64,000 bases of DNA, from positions 744,001 to 808,000 of the forward strand of contig NC_011988.1 in assembly GCF_000016285.1 (NCBI RefSeq), read 5' to 3'. Positions 16,929 through 26,518 of this stretch are shown here, piece after piece. The stretch's first letter is position 1, and each line of letters begins with the position of its first letter. A model generated the notes under the pieces. It searched no databases and was not told the DNA's origin. It saw nothing but the letters and a program-made list of their open reading frames with translations. The translations under genes were made by a program, and so were the position numbers. This DNA is from Allorhizobium ampelinum S4 (GTDB lineage: Bacteria; Pseudomonadota; Alphaproteobacteria; Rhizobiales; Rhizobiaceae).

Positions 16929-17864
16929 TTATGCGATTGACTGTGCCGCGGTGCCTTTCGCTCGCATCCGGCGGCGATATTGGACCGGTTTTTCCATGAA
17001 CCGACGCTGGAAGGCCTCGTAAAAGGTCGAGAGCGAGCCAAAGCCTGACTCGTAGGCCACTTCAGTAATCGGCATATCGGAGGAAATCAGCAGGGATTGG
17101 GCGGTGTCCAGCCGGTGGCGGATGATCGCCTGGTTGATGGTGGTGCCCACCGCACGCTTGAACAGGCTCATGGCATAATTGGGATGCAGACCGGCGGCGC
17201 GGCCAACATCCTCGGCAGAAATCGTGTCAGGTGCGTGCTCGCCGATGAAGCGCAGCATTTTTTCCACATGCAGCATCCAGCCCGCATCGCGTTGACCGAG
17301 GCTTGCCAGCGCCGATCCCTGTTCGCGCAGGTCACGCCAGCCGTCCCGTTCGATCCGCATCAGGCGGGCGGTCAGTTCGCTGCGGACGATCTCGATATCG
17401 CCTTCATCGCCACCCAGCAATTCGTCACGCCAGCGCAGAAAGATTTCACGGTCCCAGGCCCGCAGGTGCAAAGCCTCGATGACGGCGCCGCGAAACACCG
17501 AGTCGCGAAACTGGCTGAGGCTGGCCAATCCCAGAAACACCGACATCGGCACATAAAGACAGATAAAGCGGGTGCCTTCCCGCCGGTCGATCACCTGATG
17601 GGGGATCATCCCCCAGAACAGGCAGAGCCGGCCTTCCGAAATCGTCAGCTCCCGGCCATCGAACCAATAGGTCATTGAGCCTTCCAGCACGAAATTCAGC
17701 TCGATTTGGCTGTGCATATGCGGCCCAGCCATCTTCTGGACATCCAGCAATTCTCCGGCGCAGAAGCGGTTATCGCCAAATACAACCAGGGGATGGGCGG
17801 GATCGCGCTCGGGGTGTACAGGTGTTGCACCAAGTCTGTTGATCAAGGGAGGACGTCGAGTCAT
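16929..17864 (-). CDS. AraC-family regulator, MelR-like
   Basis: A 311-residue activator with an N-terminal cupin sensor domain (FGDNRFCAGELL, PHMHSQIELNFVLEGSMTYW, about residues 28-70) and a C-terminal double helix-turn-helix (DVGRAAGLHPNYAMSLFKRA, then ITEVAYESGFGSLSTFYEAF). The cupin segment recalls E. coli MelR, the melibiose-dependent activator. It diverges from the alpha-galactoside transport and hydrolysis operon across about 265 bases, which is the expected place for its binding sites, though I could not pick out repeats there. I infer that it senses an alpha-galactoside such as melibiose or raffinose and activates the operon. It belongs functionally with that operon and not with the siderophore genes on its other side. 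Confidence 0.86.
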   Translation of the reverse strand: MTRRPPLINRLGATPVHPERDPAHPLVVFGDNRFCAGELLDVQKMAGPHMHSQIELNFVLEGSMTYWFDGRELTISEGRLCLFWGMIPHQVIDRREGTRFICLYVPMSVFLGLASLSQFRDSVFRGAVIEALHLRAWDREIFLRWRDELLGGDEGDIEIVRSELTARLMRIERDGWRDLREQGSALASLGQRDAGWMLHVEKMLRFIGEHAPDTISAEDVGRAAGLHPNYAMSLFKRAVGTTINQAIIRHRLDTAQSLLISSDMPITEVAYESGFGSLSTFYEAFQRRFMEKPVQYRRRMRAKGTAAQSIA

Positions 17865-18129
17865 TTCGCACCGAAAATCTTAGGATACCGGAATTTTAAG
17901 CCTGGATTTCGGAGGTAGATTGCGGCTTTCTGGCGCACGGTCAAGGCGCTTTTGCAGGAGGCAGACGCAAAGAAGCTGAGAGTTGCAGAGAGGGCAGGAT
18001 GTCTTGGGGCCGTTCGGCTGAGGCAAGACATCATGCTGGAGATATAAAATGTGACAGCGACCTTGAATGCCTTCTGCAGGCGACGAGGTTACTGTCATAC
18101 CGCAGACAATGATTCCGGGGAGGAATGTG

Positions 18130-19362
18130 ATGATTTGCTTTAAAATGATGCCGAGCTTGGCGCTTGGCTATGCATTGACCATGTCAACGGCGTTTGCTGG
18201 TCAGATTGTGCTCAATTCCGATCAGTCGGACCCAACGCCGAAAAAGGCGATGGAAGAGCTGCTGAAGGATTTCCAGGCCGCCAATCCTGACGTGACCGTC
18301 AAATGGAATAATTTCGACCACGAGGGCTATAAATCCGCGATCCGCAACTTTCTGACAGCTGACGCGCCGGATGTCGTGTCCTGGTATTCTGGCAACCGCA
18401 TGGCGCCCTTCGTCAAGGCTGGCCTGTTTGAGGATGTCAGCGATATCTGGGCCAAGGACGATCTCAACAATCAGTTGAAATCCGCCACCAAGTCGATGGA
18501 AATCGATGGCAAGAAATGGGGCATTCCCTATTCCACCTATCAATGGGGTATTTACTACCGCAAGGATATTTTTGCCGCTCAAGGTATCACGCCGCCCAAG
18601 ACCTGGGCCGAGTTGCTGGCGGCCTGCGACAAGCTGAAAAAGGCCGGTATCACACCCTTTACCATCGGCACCAAGGCACTGTGGCCGACGGCAGGCTGGT
18701 TCGACTATCTCGACCTGCGCGTCAACGGTTATGAATTCCATATGGACCTGACGGCCGGAAAGGTGCCTTACACCGACCCGCGCGTCAAAGCCGTGTTTGC
18801 GAAATGGGATGAACTGATCAAGCCCGGCTATTTCATCGCCAACCATGCCGCACTTGATTGGCAGGATGCCATGCCGCAATTCGTGCAGGGCAAGGCGGCC
18901 ATGTATTTGATGGGTAACTTTGCCGTGGCCCCGATGAAGGATGGCGGCTTGAAGGAAGAGCAGATCGGCTTCCTGCAATTCCCGGAAATCACCCCCGGCC
19001 TGCCGCGGGCGGAAGATGCGCCGACCGAATCCTTCCACATTCCCTCGGGCGCCAAGAACAAGACGGATGCGCGCAAATTCCTGGCTTATCTCGCGAAGCC
19101 GGAAACCCAGACCAAGATGAACGCCACCCTTGGCCAGCTGCCGATCAACAACAAGTCGGAAAAATCCAGCGATCCGTTCCTCAGCGCCGGTTTCGATATG
19201 TTGTCGAGCGCTTACGCATTGGCGCAGTTCTATGATCGTGACGCGCCTGCCGATATGGCCAAGGCCGGCATGGAAGGCTTCCAGGAGTTCATGGTCAAGC
19301 CTGACAAGGTCGATGCCATCCTGGCCCGTCTCGATAAGGTCCGTGCCCGCGTTTACAAATAA
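18130..19362 (+). CDS. ABC transporter sugar-binding protein (CUT1), galactoside operon
   Basis: A 410-residue periplasmic solute-binding protein. The first 24 residues are a signal peptide (MICFKMMPSLALGYALTMST then AFAGQI), with likely cleavage after AFA. The mature part is a family-1 sugar-binding protein: KKAMEELLKDFQAANPDVTV at the start, then SWYSGNRMAPFVKAGLFEDV, IPYSTYQWGIYYRKDIF and PQFVQGKAAMYLMGNFA. The ATG at 18130 has GGGGAGGA eight bases upstream; an earlier in-frame ATG would bury the signal peptide. It heads an operon with two permeases, a GH36, an ATPase and a GH42, so the ligand is probably an alpha-galactoside oligosaccharide. The divergent MelR-like regulator supports this. 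Confidence 0.9.
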   Translation: MICFKMMPSLALGYALTMSTAFAGQIVLNSDQSDPTPKKAMEELLKDFQAANPDVTVKWNNFDHEGYKSAIRNFLTADAPDVVSWYSGNRMAPFVKAGLFEDVSDIWAKDDLNNQLKSATKSMEIDGKKWGIPYSTYQWGIYYRKDIFAAQGITPPKTWAELLAACDKLKKAGITPFTIGTKALWPTAGWFDYLDLRVNGYEFHMDLTAGKVPYTDPRVKAVFAKWDELIKPGYFIANHAALDWQDAMPQFVQGKAAMYLMGNFAVAPMKDGGLKEEQIGFLQFPEITPGLPRAEDAPTESFHIPSGAKNKTDARKFLAYLAKPETQTKMNATLGQLPINNKSEKSSDPFLSAGFDMLSSAYALAQFYDRDAPADMAKAGMEGFQEFMVKPDKVDAILARLDKVRARVYK

Positions 19363-19475
19363 TCGGTTCTCCCGACGGCCGGATGTCGCGCAAGTGGCAT
19401 TCGGCCGATTTTCAGTCACAGAACGGCTAGGATGCTTCGCTATCCCTCAGCCCTTGCATTAACGGAGGTGCTGCC

Positions 19476-20384
19476 GTGAGCACTGCTGCTCCTGTTTCAT
19501 CCGGATTTTGGAAACGTCACCAGCAACGCATTGCCCCCTGGCTGTTTTTAGCGCCCGGATTGGTGATGTTCGTCATCTATGTCGTTTTACCGATTTTCCA
19601 GTCTGTCTGGATCAGCTTTCACGATTGGGACGGTATCGGTGAAAAAGTCTGGATCGGGCTTGGAAACTATCAGGAATTGCTGGGCGACGAGGCCTTTTAT
19701 ACCTCGCTGCAAAACAACCTGATCTGGTTGGTGCTCTACCTTCTGGCCATTCCCGGCGGATTGGCAGTAGCACTGTTTCTCAATCAGACTGTGACCGGCA
19801 TCCGGCTTTACAAATCGTTGTTTTTCTTCCCCTTCGTTATCAGCCAGGTCGTGGTCGGCCTGATGTTTACCTGGTTCTATGCACCGAATTTCGGATTGTT
19901 TTCCGTGCTGATCAAGCATCTGACCGGAATGGATTTCGCGGTTCTGGCCGACGAGCGTTTCGTTACCTATGGCATCATCGTTGCCGGTCTCTGGCCGCAG
20001 ACCGCCTATTGCATGATCCTGTATCTGACCGGTCTCAACAATATCAATCCTGAGCAGGTGGAAGCCGCCCGCATGGATGGGGCCAAGGGCTGGTCACTGC
20101 TCAAAAACATCATCCTGCCGCAACTGGCGCCTGCCACCTTCATCGCCATGGTCGTCACCGTCATCGGCGCGCTACGCTCCTTCGACCTGGTGTCGATCAT
20201 GACGGCTGGTGGCCCTTACGGCTCCAGCCGGGTGCTGTCCTATTACATGTATGAGGAAGCGCTGTCGGAATACGGGTTCCGCATGGGTTATGGCGCGGCC
20301 ATCGCCGTCGTCCTGTTCCTGATCATGATGGTGTTCATCACGCTGTTCGTCGTGCGGATGATTGGCCAGGAAAGGAATACCTGA
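19476..20384 (+). CDS. ABC transporter permease (MalF/UgpA-like)
   Basis: A 302-residue inner-membrane permease of the CUT1 sugar ABC family with about six membrane spans. The first span is IAPWLFLAPGLVMFVIYVVL and the ATPase-contacting EAA loop reads EAARMDGAKGWSLLKNIILP (around residue 200). It pairs with the second permease to form the channel. The start codon is GTG at 19476 with GGAGG upstream. Its stop overlaps the next ATG (ATGTTT starts at 20384), indicating coupled translation. The gap of about 110 bases from the binding-protein gene is usual, because that protein is needed in excess. Confidence 0.9.
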   Translation: MSTAAPVSSGFWKRHQQRIAPWLFLAPGLVMFVIYVVLPIFQSVWISFHDWDGIGEKVWIGLGNYQELLGDEAFYTSLQNNLIWLVLYLLAIPGGLAVALFLNQTVTGIRLYKSLFFFPFVISQVVVGLMFTWFYAPNFGLFSVLIKHLTGMDFAVLADERFVTYGIIVAGLWPQTAYCMILYLTGLNNINPEQVEAARMDGAKGWSLLKNIILPQLAPATFIAMVVTVIGALRSFDLVSIMTAGGPYGSSRVLSYYMYEEALSEYGFRMGYGAAIAVVLFLIMMVFITLFVVRMIGQERNT

Positions 20385-21235
20385 TGTTTCCGACCCCGAT
20401 CCAGAAAGCTTCGCCGATTGTTCGGTATGGCTATAATCTTGTTCTGCCTGTCGCGCTGGTTCTCTGGCTGCTGCCTTTGTTGGGCGTGGCGCTGACCTCG
20501 GTGCGTCCTGCGGGCGATCTGGCCGCTGGCAATTATTTCGGCATTCCCTCCGGCTTTGCCGGTGTTGAGAACTATTCCGCGGTGTTTCAGAATTCGCCGC
20601 TGGGCTGGTACATCCTCAATTCCTTCAAGATCACCATTCCAACCGTGATCGGTGCTGTGGCGCTGTCCTGCCTGACCGGGTTTGCACTGGCGACCTATAA
20701 GTTCAAGGGCAATATCGTCCTGTTCTGCCTGTTCGTTGCTGGCAATTTCATTCCCTTCCAAATCCTCATGGTGCCGGTGCGTGACATGACGCTGAAAATG
20801 GGGCTGTATGATACGGTCACCGGCTTGGTGCTGTTTCATGTCGCTTTCCAGACCGGCTTCTGTACGCTGTTCATGCGCAATTTCATCAAGGGCCTGCCAT
20901 TTGCGCTGATCGAATCCGCCCGGGTCGAGGGCGTGTCGGAATGGCGGATCTTTCGCTATATCGTGCTGCCGCTGATGCGGCCCGCCATTGCGGCGCTGTC
21001 AGTGCTGGTCTTCACCTTTGTTTGGAACGATTATTTCTGGGCCACGGTTCTCGTCCAGAGCCAGGCTGCCATGCCTGTCACGGCGGGGCTTTATTCGCTG
21101 AACGGTCAGTGGGTCGCCGCCTGGAACCTGGTTTCTGCCGGGTCGATCGTCGCGGCCTTGCCACCGGTCGCCATGTTTTTCCTGATGCAGCGGCATTTCA
21201 TTGCCGGGCTGACACTTGGAGCAACCAAGGGATGA
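20384..21235 (+). CDS. ABC transporter permease (MalG/UgpE-like)
   Basis: A 283-residue CUT1 permease with about six spans. The first is YNLVLPVALVLWLLPLLGVA and the EAA loop is ESARVEGVSEWRIFRYIVLP (around residue 178). The C-terminus ends in QRHFIAGLTLGATKG, the typical RYFVxGLTxGAxKG ending of this subfamily. It overlaps the upstream permease by one base and the downstream alpha-galactosidase by four (ATGA), so the whole operon is tightly coupled. With its partner and the ATPase it should import the galactoside held by the binding protein. Confidence 0.9.
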   Translation: MFPTPIQKASPIVRYGYNLVLPVALVLWLLPLLGVALTSVRPAGDLAAGNYFGIPSGFAGVENYSAVFQNSPLGWYILNSFKITIPTVIGAVALSCLTGFALATYKFKGNIVLFCLFVAGNFIPFQILMVPVRDMTLKMGLYDTVTGLVLFHVAFQTGFCTLFMRNFIKGLPFALIESARVEGVSEWRIFRYIVLPLMRPAIAALSVLVFTFVWNDYFWATVLVQSQAAMPVTAGLYSLNGQWVAAWNLVSAGSIVAALPPVAMFFLMQRHFIAGLTLGATKG

Positions 21236-23337
21236 ATGATATTGTAAAGATTGGCGCGGACGGGCTCGTCTTGAGCCTGCGGATGCCAGAGATCGGCATG
21301 CCGGAAATCATCGGCTTTGGTGAGACGCCTGTTGCTGACTCGGCTTTGTCCGAGGTCGAACGCTCCAGCCGTATCAACGGCATGGATGAGGCCGTGCCTT
21401 CGGCGGTGCTGCTGCCGGTGGGTGGCATGGGCTTTTTCGGCTGGCCTGCCATTTCAGGGCATCGATCCGGCCGCGACTTCATCCTGCAATTTGCCGATTG
21501 GACGGTGGAAAAGACCGGGCGGATCACGCTGCTTTGCGCTCAGGATGCCGTGGCGGGCATGGCGATCACGCTGCGTTTCGAGACTTTTCCGTCGGGCGTG
21601 ATCGGTGTCTCCACCGATCTTAAGAATATCGACGGTGAGGATTACATCCTGGACCGCTGCATGGCAGCGAGCTTCCTTGCTCCTGCTGGACAGGTCGATG
21701 TGGTCAGCTTTACCGGCATGTGGGGCCGTGAATTCCAGACCTGGCGTGAGACGTTGGGAACCGGCCTCTGGGCACAGGAAAGCCGCCGGGGCCGCACCTC
21801 CCATGACCGGTTTCCGATGCTGACAATCGAAGGCGAGGGGCAGAGCTTCGGTGTAACGCTGGGCTGGAGCGGCAACCACCAGACCGTCATCGACCGGCTG
21901 GACGATGGCCGTCGCCTCGTGCATCTCGGCGAACTGTTTGAGCCGGGCGAGACGATCCTTGCGCCGGGCGAGAACTATCGCAGCCCGGTTGCCTATGCCG
22001 GTGCGGACCGGGCGGCGTTCCATGCCTTTGTTCGCAATGACCTGATGCATTGGCCTGATGGTGCGATGTCGCCGCGTCCGGTGACATTGAATACCTGGGA
22101 GGGCAATTATTTCGACCACCAGATGGGATCGCTCAAGGCGCAGGCGACCTCCGCTGCCGAACTTGGCATTGAGCGTTTCGTTCTGGATGACGGCTGGTTT
22201 GGCAAGCGGGATGACGACACGACCAGCCTTGGCGATTGGGATATCGATGCCCGCAAATATCCCGACGGCCTGTCGCCGCTGGTCGATCACGTCACCGGCC
22301 TTGGCATGCAGTTCGGCATCTGGTTCGAGCCGGAAATGATCAACCCGGTCTCCACCCTCTATGAACTGCATCCCGACTGGGTCTTGCAGGTCAAGGGGCG
22401 CCCGCTTCTTACATCGCGCAACCAGCTGGTGCTGGATCTGACACGACCGGAGGTCAGCGACTATCTATTTGAGAAGATCGACGCGGTGCTGGCCAATCAT
22501 GCTGTCTCCTATGTCAAATGGGACATGAACCGCGACCTGACCCATGCAGGTGGGCGCGATGGGCGGGCGAAAATTTCAGCCCAGACCCGCGCCGTCTACG
22601 CATTGATGGACCGGGTGCGGGCAGCCCATCCGCAGGTGGAGATCGAAAGCTGTGCGTCCGGCGGTGGCCGGATTGATTATGGTGCGCTTGCCCGCACCCA
22701 CCGGGTCTGGACCTCCGATTGCACTGATGCGCTGGAGCGGCTGGAAATTCAGCGCGGCGCCTCGGTTTTCGTGCCACCGGAAGTGCTTGGCAGCCATATT
22801 TCGGCCTCGCCAAACCACCAGACGGAGCGCCGCCATACGCTGGCCTTCCGGGCGCTGGTGGCACTGGCCTATCACCTTGGCGTCGAGTTGAACCCGCTGG
22901 AACTGGAAGGCGAGGAACGCGCTGAGCTGAAGACCTGGATTGCCATCCACAAGCGGCTGCGGCCTTTGCTGCATGCGCCAAGCGCCAATTTTTCCAAGGA
23001 GCCGCGCGATGGGCGCTATGTCTGGGGTGCGGCGGACAGCAAGCGCATCGCCGTCTTCGTTGCTCAAGGCCCGCAGATGGGGGGCGAACAGCCTGAGCCG
23101 CTGACCCTGCCTGATGGTGTGACCCGCATCGGCGGACGTTGGAAAATTGCCGCCACGCATCCGGCTCAGCCGAATTTCATTCGTATATCCGAAGGGCAGA
23201 AGCGCCTGTTGGCTGGCAAGGTCACGTTTGAGCTTGCAGATCTCAAGCTTGGCGGCTTGCCGCTGCCGATGCTGCGGCCGGAAAGCGCAATCCTGCTGGA
23301 ACTGGAACCTGTTGAGGGAGGAGACCACCATGGCTGA
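21232..23337 (+). CDS. Alpha-galactosidase, GH36
   Basis: A 701-residue retaining alpha-galactosidase that removes terminal alpha-1,6-galactose from melibiose, raffinose and similar sugars. An N-terminal beta-sandwich (about 1-285) precedes the TIM barrel, which holds NTWEGNYFDHQ, VLDDGWFGKRDDD, GIWFEPEMIN and the nucleophile Asp431 in YVKWDMN. The likely acid/base is Asp496 in TSDCTDALER, after the CASGGGRIDYG motif. It lacks a signal peptide, so it acts in the cytoplasm on imported sugar. I chose the ATG at 21232, which overlaps the permease stop; a longer frame open to 20941 would read through the permease gene. Length and order are normal for GH36 group I enzymes. Confidence 0.93.
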   Translation: MNDIVKIGADGLVLSLRMPEIGMPEIIGFGETPVADSALSEVERSSRINGMDEAVPSAVLLPVGGMGFFGWPAISGHRSGRDFILQFADWTVEKTGRITLLCAQDAVAGMAITLRFETFPSGVIGVSTDLKNIDGEDYILDRCMAASFLAPAGQVDVVSFTGMWGREFQTWRETLGTGLWAQESRRGRTSHDRFPMLTIEGEGQSFGVTLGWSGNHQTVIDRLDDGRRLVHLGELFEPGETILAPGENYRSPVAYAGADRAAFHAFVRNDLMHWPDGAMSPRPVTLNTWEGNYFDHQMGSLKAQATSAAELGIERFVLDDGWFGKRDDDTTSLGDWDIDARKYPDGLSPLVDHVTGLGMQFGIWFEPEMINPVSTLYELHPDWVLQVKGRPLLTSRNQLVLDLTRPEVSDYLFEKIDAVLANHAVSYVKWDMNRDLTHAGGRDGRAKISAQTRAVYALMDRVRAAHPQVEIESCASGGGRIDYGALARTHRVWTSDCTDALERLEIQRGASVFVPPEVLGSHISASPNHQTERRHTLAFRALVALAYHLGVELNPLELEGEERAELKTWIAIHKRLRPLLHAPSANFSKEPRDGRYVWGAADSKRIAVFVAQGPQMGGEQPEPLTLPDGVTRIGGRWKIAATHPAQPNFIRISEGQKRLLAGKVTFELADLKLGGLPLPMLRPESAILLELEPVEGGDHHG

Positions 23338-24427
23338 TGTAAGCCTGCGGGGCGTCAAGAAACAATTCGGCGCGCTGAGCGTCATCAAGGGTGTCGATCT
23401 CGACGTCAAGGACGGCGAATTCTGCGTGTTCGTCGGCCCATCCGGCTGCGGCAAATCCACCCTGCTGCGGATGATTGCCGGGTTGGAGGATATTACCTCC
23501 GGTGGGCTGACGATTGGCGGCAAGGATATGACCCGGATCGGCCCGTCTGAGCGCGGTGTTGCCATGGTTTTCCAGTCCTATGCGCTTTACCCACATATGA
23601 CGGTGCGCGACAATATCGGCTTTGGTCTGAAAATGACCGGCCATCCCAAGCCGATGATTGAGGCACGGACCAAAAAAGCAGCCGAATTGCTGCAACTGGA
23701 TGCGCTGATGGAGCGCAAACCGGGCCAATTATCCGGTGGTCAGCGCCAGCGTGTCGCCATTGGCCGCGCCATCGTGCGGGAACCGGAGGTCTTCCTGTTC
23801 GATGAGCCGCTGTCCAATCTGGATGCCGCCCTTCGGGTGCAGATGCGCACGGAATTGTCCAAGCTGCATCAGGATTTGAAGGCGACGATGATCTACGTCA
23901 CCCATGACCAGGTGGAAGCCATGACCATGGCCGACAAGATCGTCGTGCTATCGGCTGGCCTGATCGAACAGGTCGGCACGCCGCTGGAGCTTTATCATCG
24001 CCCCAATAACCTGTTTGTCGCAGGCTTTATCGGCTCGCCGAAAATGAATGTTCTGCCTGTGACCGTCGCGCCCGCCGACGGCGGCAAAGTGGTGGTGACG
24101 CTGGCCGATGGCGCGGCAATCACGCTAGATGCGCAGGGCAAGGCAATCAGCCCGGGCAAGATGACTTTAGGCATTCGCCCCGAACATATCGATGCGACGG
24201 GCAAGGGGGACCTTGTTCTGTCGCGGCCCGTTCGGTTGGCCGAATATCTCGGCTCCGAAACGCTGTTTTTCGTCACTCTGGCCGATGGGACCGAATTATC
24301 CGTCAAGGCGGATGGACTGGCGACGGCCAAGCCGGGTGAAACCCTGTCTATCGGCATTCCCGCCGCCGCGTGTCATTTGTTTGACGAGGCCGGCAAGGCG
24401 GTGATCAACGGGGACCTGACACGATAA
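23330..24427 (+). CDS. Sugar ABC transporter ATPase (MalK/UgpC-like)
   Basis: A 365-residue ATP-binding subunit. Walker A is GPSGCGKST, the Q-loop is VFQSYALYPH, the signature is LSGGQRQRV, Walker B is VFLFDEPLSNLD and the switch His lies in VTHDQVEAM. A C-terminal TOBE/MalK regulatory domain (about 240-365) includes GIRPEHIDATG. The ATG at 23330 follows AGGGAGGAG and overlaps the alpha-galactosidase end by eight bases. It powers the two permeases of this operon. MalK-type subunits are often shared between CUT1 systems, so this one and its counterpart at 47046 could partly substitute for each other. Confidence 0.93.
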   Translation: MADVSLRGVKKQFGALSVIKGVDLDVKDGEFCVFVGPSGCGKSTLLRMIAGLEDITSGGLTIGGKDMTRIGPSERGVAMVFQSYALYPHMTVRDNIGFGLKMTGHPKPMIEARTKKAAELLQLDALMERKPGQLSGGQRQRVAIGRAIVREPEVFLFDEPLSNLDAALRVQMRTELSKLHQDLKATMIYVTHDQVEAMTMADKIVVLSAGLIEQVGTPLELYHRPNNLFVAGFIGSPKMNVLPVTVAPADGGKVVVTLADGAAITLDAQGKAISPGKMTLGIRPEHIDATGKGDLVLSRPVRLAEYLGSETLFFVTLADGTELSVKADGLATAKPGETLSIGIPAAACHLFDEAGKAVINGDLTR

Positions 24428-26355
24428 TGCTGGGCGTTTGCTATTATCCCGAACATTGGCCGGAGAGCCAATGGCATATCGATGCGCAAAACATGCGCAA
24501 GCTTGGCATTTCCTATGTGCGCATCGGCGAATTCGCCTGGTCGCGGCTGGAGGCGAGGCGGGGTCAGTTCACCTTCGAATGGCTGGACCGGGCCATCGAT
24601 ATTCTGCATGAGGCGGGCCTGAAGGTGGTGCTTGGCACCCCGACCGCCACACCGCCGAAATGGCTGATGGACGAGCATCCCGACATTGCGCCCTATGATG
24701 CCGACGGGAATGTGCGCGGCTTCGGCTCGCGTCGCCATTATAGTTTTTCGAGCGAAATCTGGTGGGCCGAAAGCGCTCGAATCGTTGAAGTCATCGCCAA
24801 GCGCTACGGCACCCATCCGGGCATTGCTGGCTGGCAGACCGATAACGAATACGGCTGCCATGACACCACCGTATCTTGGGGGCCTGAAGACCTGAAGGCC
24901 TTCCGCCGCTGGTTGCGGATGCGGTATCAGACCACCGACCAGCTCAATGAGGCCTGGGGCTCGGTGTTCTGGTCGATGGAGGTCAACAGTTTTGATGAGG
25001 TCGAGCTACCCACCCGCACCGTGACCGAGCCGAACCCGGCGCAGCGGCTGGATTTCTGGCGCTTCTCCTCCGATCAGGTGGCCGCCTATGATAAAATGCA
25101 GGTGGACATCATCCGCAAGCATTCACCGGGCCGCTGGATTACCCATAACTTCATGGGTTTCATCAATGATTTCGATCATTTCCAGGTGGGCGACAATCTC
25201 GATCTCGCCAGCTGGGATAGCTATCCGATCGGCTTCGTCGAAAAATTCCCGTTTACCGAAGACGAGCGCAATCGTTGGGCGGAAACCTCCCATCCCGACA
25301 TCGCGCCCTTCCACCATGATCTCTACCGCGGTGTTGGCCGTGGCCGGTTCTGGGTGATGGAGCAGCAGCCCGGTCCGGTCAATTGGGCACCGTGGAACCC
25401 GGTTCCCAAGCCCGGCATGGTCAGGCTGTGGACCTGGGAAGCGCTGGCGCATGGGGCAGAGGTGGTCAGCTATTTCCGCTGGCGCCAGGCACCGTTTGCG
25501 CAGGAGCAGATGCATGCAGGCCTCAATCTGCCGGGGCTTGATGAATGGTCGGTGGGCGGGTTGGAAGCGCATGCCGTTGCTGGCGAACTGGCAGCGCTTG
25601 GCGATCTGCCAGAGAGCGTTCAGGCACCCGTGGCGCTGGTCTATGACTATGCCAGCTATTGGGCGACAACCATCCAGCCGCAGGGCCGGGATTTCCGCTA
25701 CGAGGAATTGGCGTTTCGCTGGTACGAAGCAGCCCGCCGCCTGGGGCTGGACGTGGATTTTGTGCGCCCCGGTGCTGATCTGTCCGGTTATAAACTGGTG
25801 CTCGTTCCCTGCCTGATGCAGGTGAACGAGGCGGCGCTTGCGGCCTTTAAAAACACCGATGCCGTCGTGCTGTACGGTCCGCGCACCGGTTCACGCGACG
25901 AGAAATTCCGTATTCCGGAAAACCTGCCGCCCGGTCCGCTGGCTCCTTTGACCGATACGCGCCAAACGCAAGTCGCCTCACTGCGGCCCCGTCTTGGTGA
26001 TAGCGTTTCAGGCTCAGTTTCGGGCCGGGCCATCCGCTGGCGGGAATATCTGGAAACCACGGCAACCGTCATCGCCACATTCGAAAACGGCGATCCGGCC
26101 CTGACGAGCCAGAACGACCACCATTATCTGGCCTGCTGGCCCGACGAGGCTTTGCTGTCTTCAACGCTGGCGGTGCTGGCGGAAAAGGCTGGTCTCGAAA
26201 CCCTTGTTTTACCAGAGCATATCCGCATCCGCCGCCGTGGCAACCTCACATTCGCCTTCAATTATGGGGCTGAGGACTGGACCATTCCGGTATCCGGCGA
26301 GTTTGTCTTAGGCGGACAAGTGCTTAAGCCGCAGCAATTGGCGGTATGGGTTTGA
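24427..26355 (+). CDS. Beta-galactosidase, GH42
   Basis: A 642-residue GH42 enzyme. The TIM barrel begins LGVCYYPEHWPESQW, the acid/base is Glu141 in GWQTDNEYG and the nucleophile Glu312 lies in FWVMEQQPGPVNW. A trimerisation domain (about 390-600) and a small C-terminal beta domain follow, giving normal family length. It is cytoplasmic. The ATG overlaps the ATPase stop by one base (TAATG). GH42 enzymes often act on beta-galactosides from plant galactans rather than lactose; together with GH36 the operon could take apart galacto-oligosaccharides with both linkages. It is the last gene of the operon and is followed by a strong hairpin. Confidence 0.93.
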   Translation: MLGVCYYPEHWPESQWHIDAQNMRKLGISYVRIGEFAWSRLEARRGQFTFEWLDRAIDILHEAGLKVVLGTPTATPPKWLMDEHPDIAPYDADGNVRGFGSRRHYSFSSEIWWAESARIVEVIAKRYGTHPGIAGWQTDNEYGCHDTTVSWGPEDLKAFRRWLRMRYQTTDQLNEAWGSVFWSMEVNSFDEVELPTRTVTEPNPAQRLDFWRFSSDQVAAYDKMQVDIIRKHSPGRWITHNFMGFINDFDHFQVGDNLDLASWDSYPIGFVEKFPFTEDERNRWAETSHPDIAPFHHDLYRGVGRGRFWVMEQQPGPVNWAPWNPVPKPGMVRLWTWEALAHGAEVVSYFRWRQAPFAQEQMHAGLNLPGLDEWSVGGLEAHAVAGELAALGDLPESVQAPVALVYDYASYWATTIQPQGRDFRYEELAFRWYEAARRLGLDVDFVRPGADLSGYKLVLVPCLMQVNEAALAAFKNTDAVVLYGPRTGSRDEKFRIPENLPPGPLAPLTDTRQTQVASLRPRLGDSVSGSVSGRAIRWREYLETTATVIATFENGDPALTSQNDHHYLACWPDEALLSSTLAVLAEKAGLETLVLPEHIRIRRRGNLTFAFNYGAEDWTIPVSGEFVLGGQVLKPQQLAVWV

Positions 26356-26383
26356 TTTTCAGGGCTTGATTGCTGATATTGTC

Positions 26384-26420
26384 GAGAAAATGCGTCTCCT
26401 TTGCAAGGAGGCGCATTCTC
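26384..26420. terminator. Hairpin between convergent operons
   Basis: GAGAAAATGCGTCTCC and GGAGGCGCATTCTC form a long imperfect stem around a TTTGCAA loop, 28 bases after the GH42 stop. The soxG-like gene ends about 100 bases further on from the other side. The element could terminate both operons; U-runs are short. Confidence 0.6.
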
Positions 26421-26518
26421 GATGCGTCGCTCTTAGATTTTTCTGGCACGTTTACTCCTCGGAAGAAGTTTGAGCAGAACGGAGCAGACAGCGGTATCGG
26501 TTTCGATAAATTACGTCG

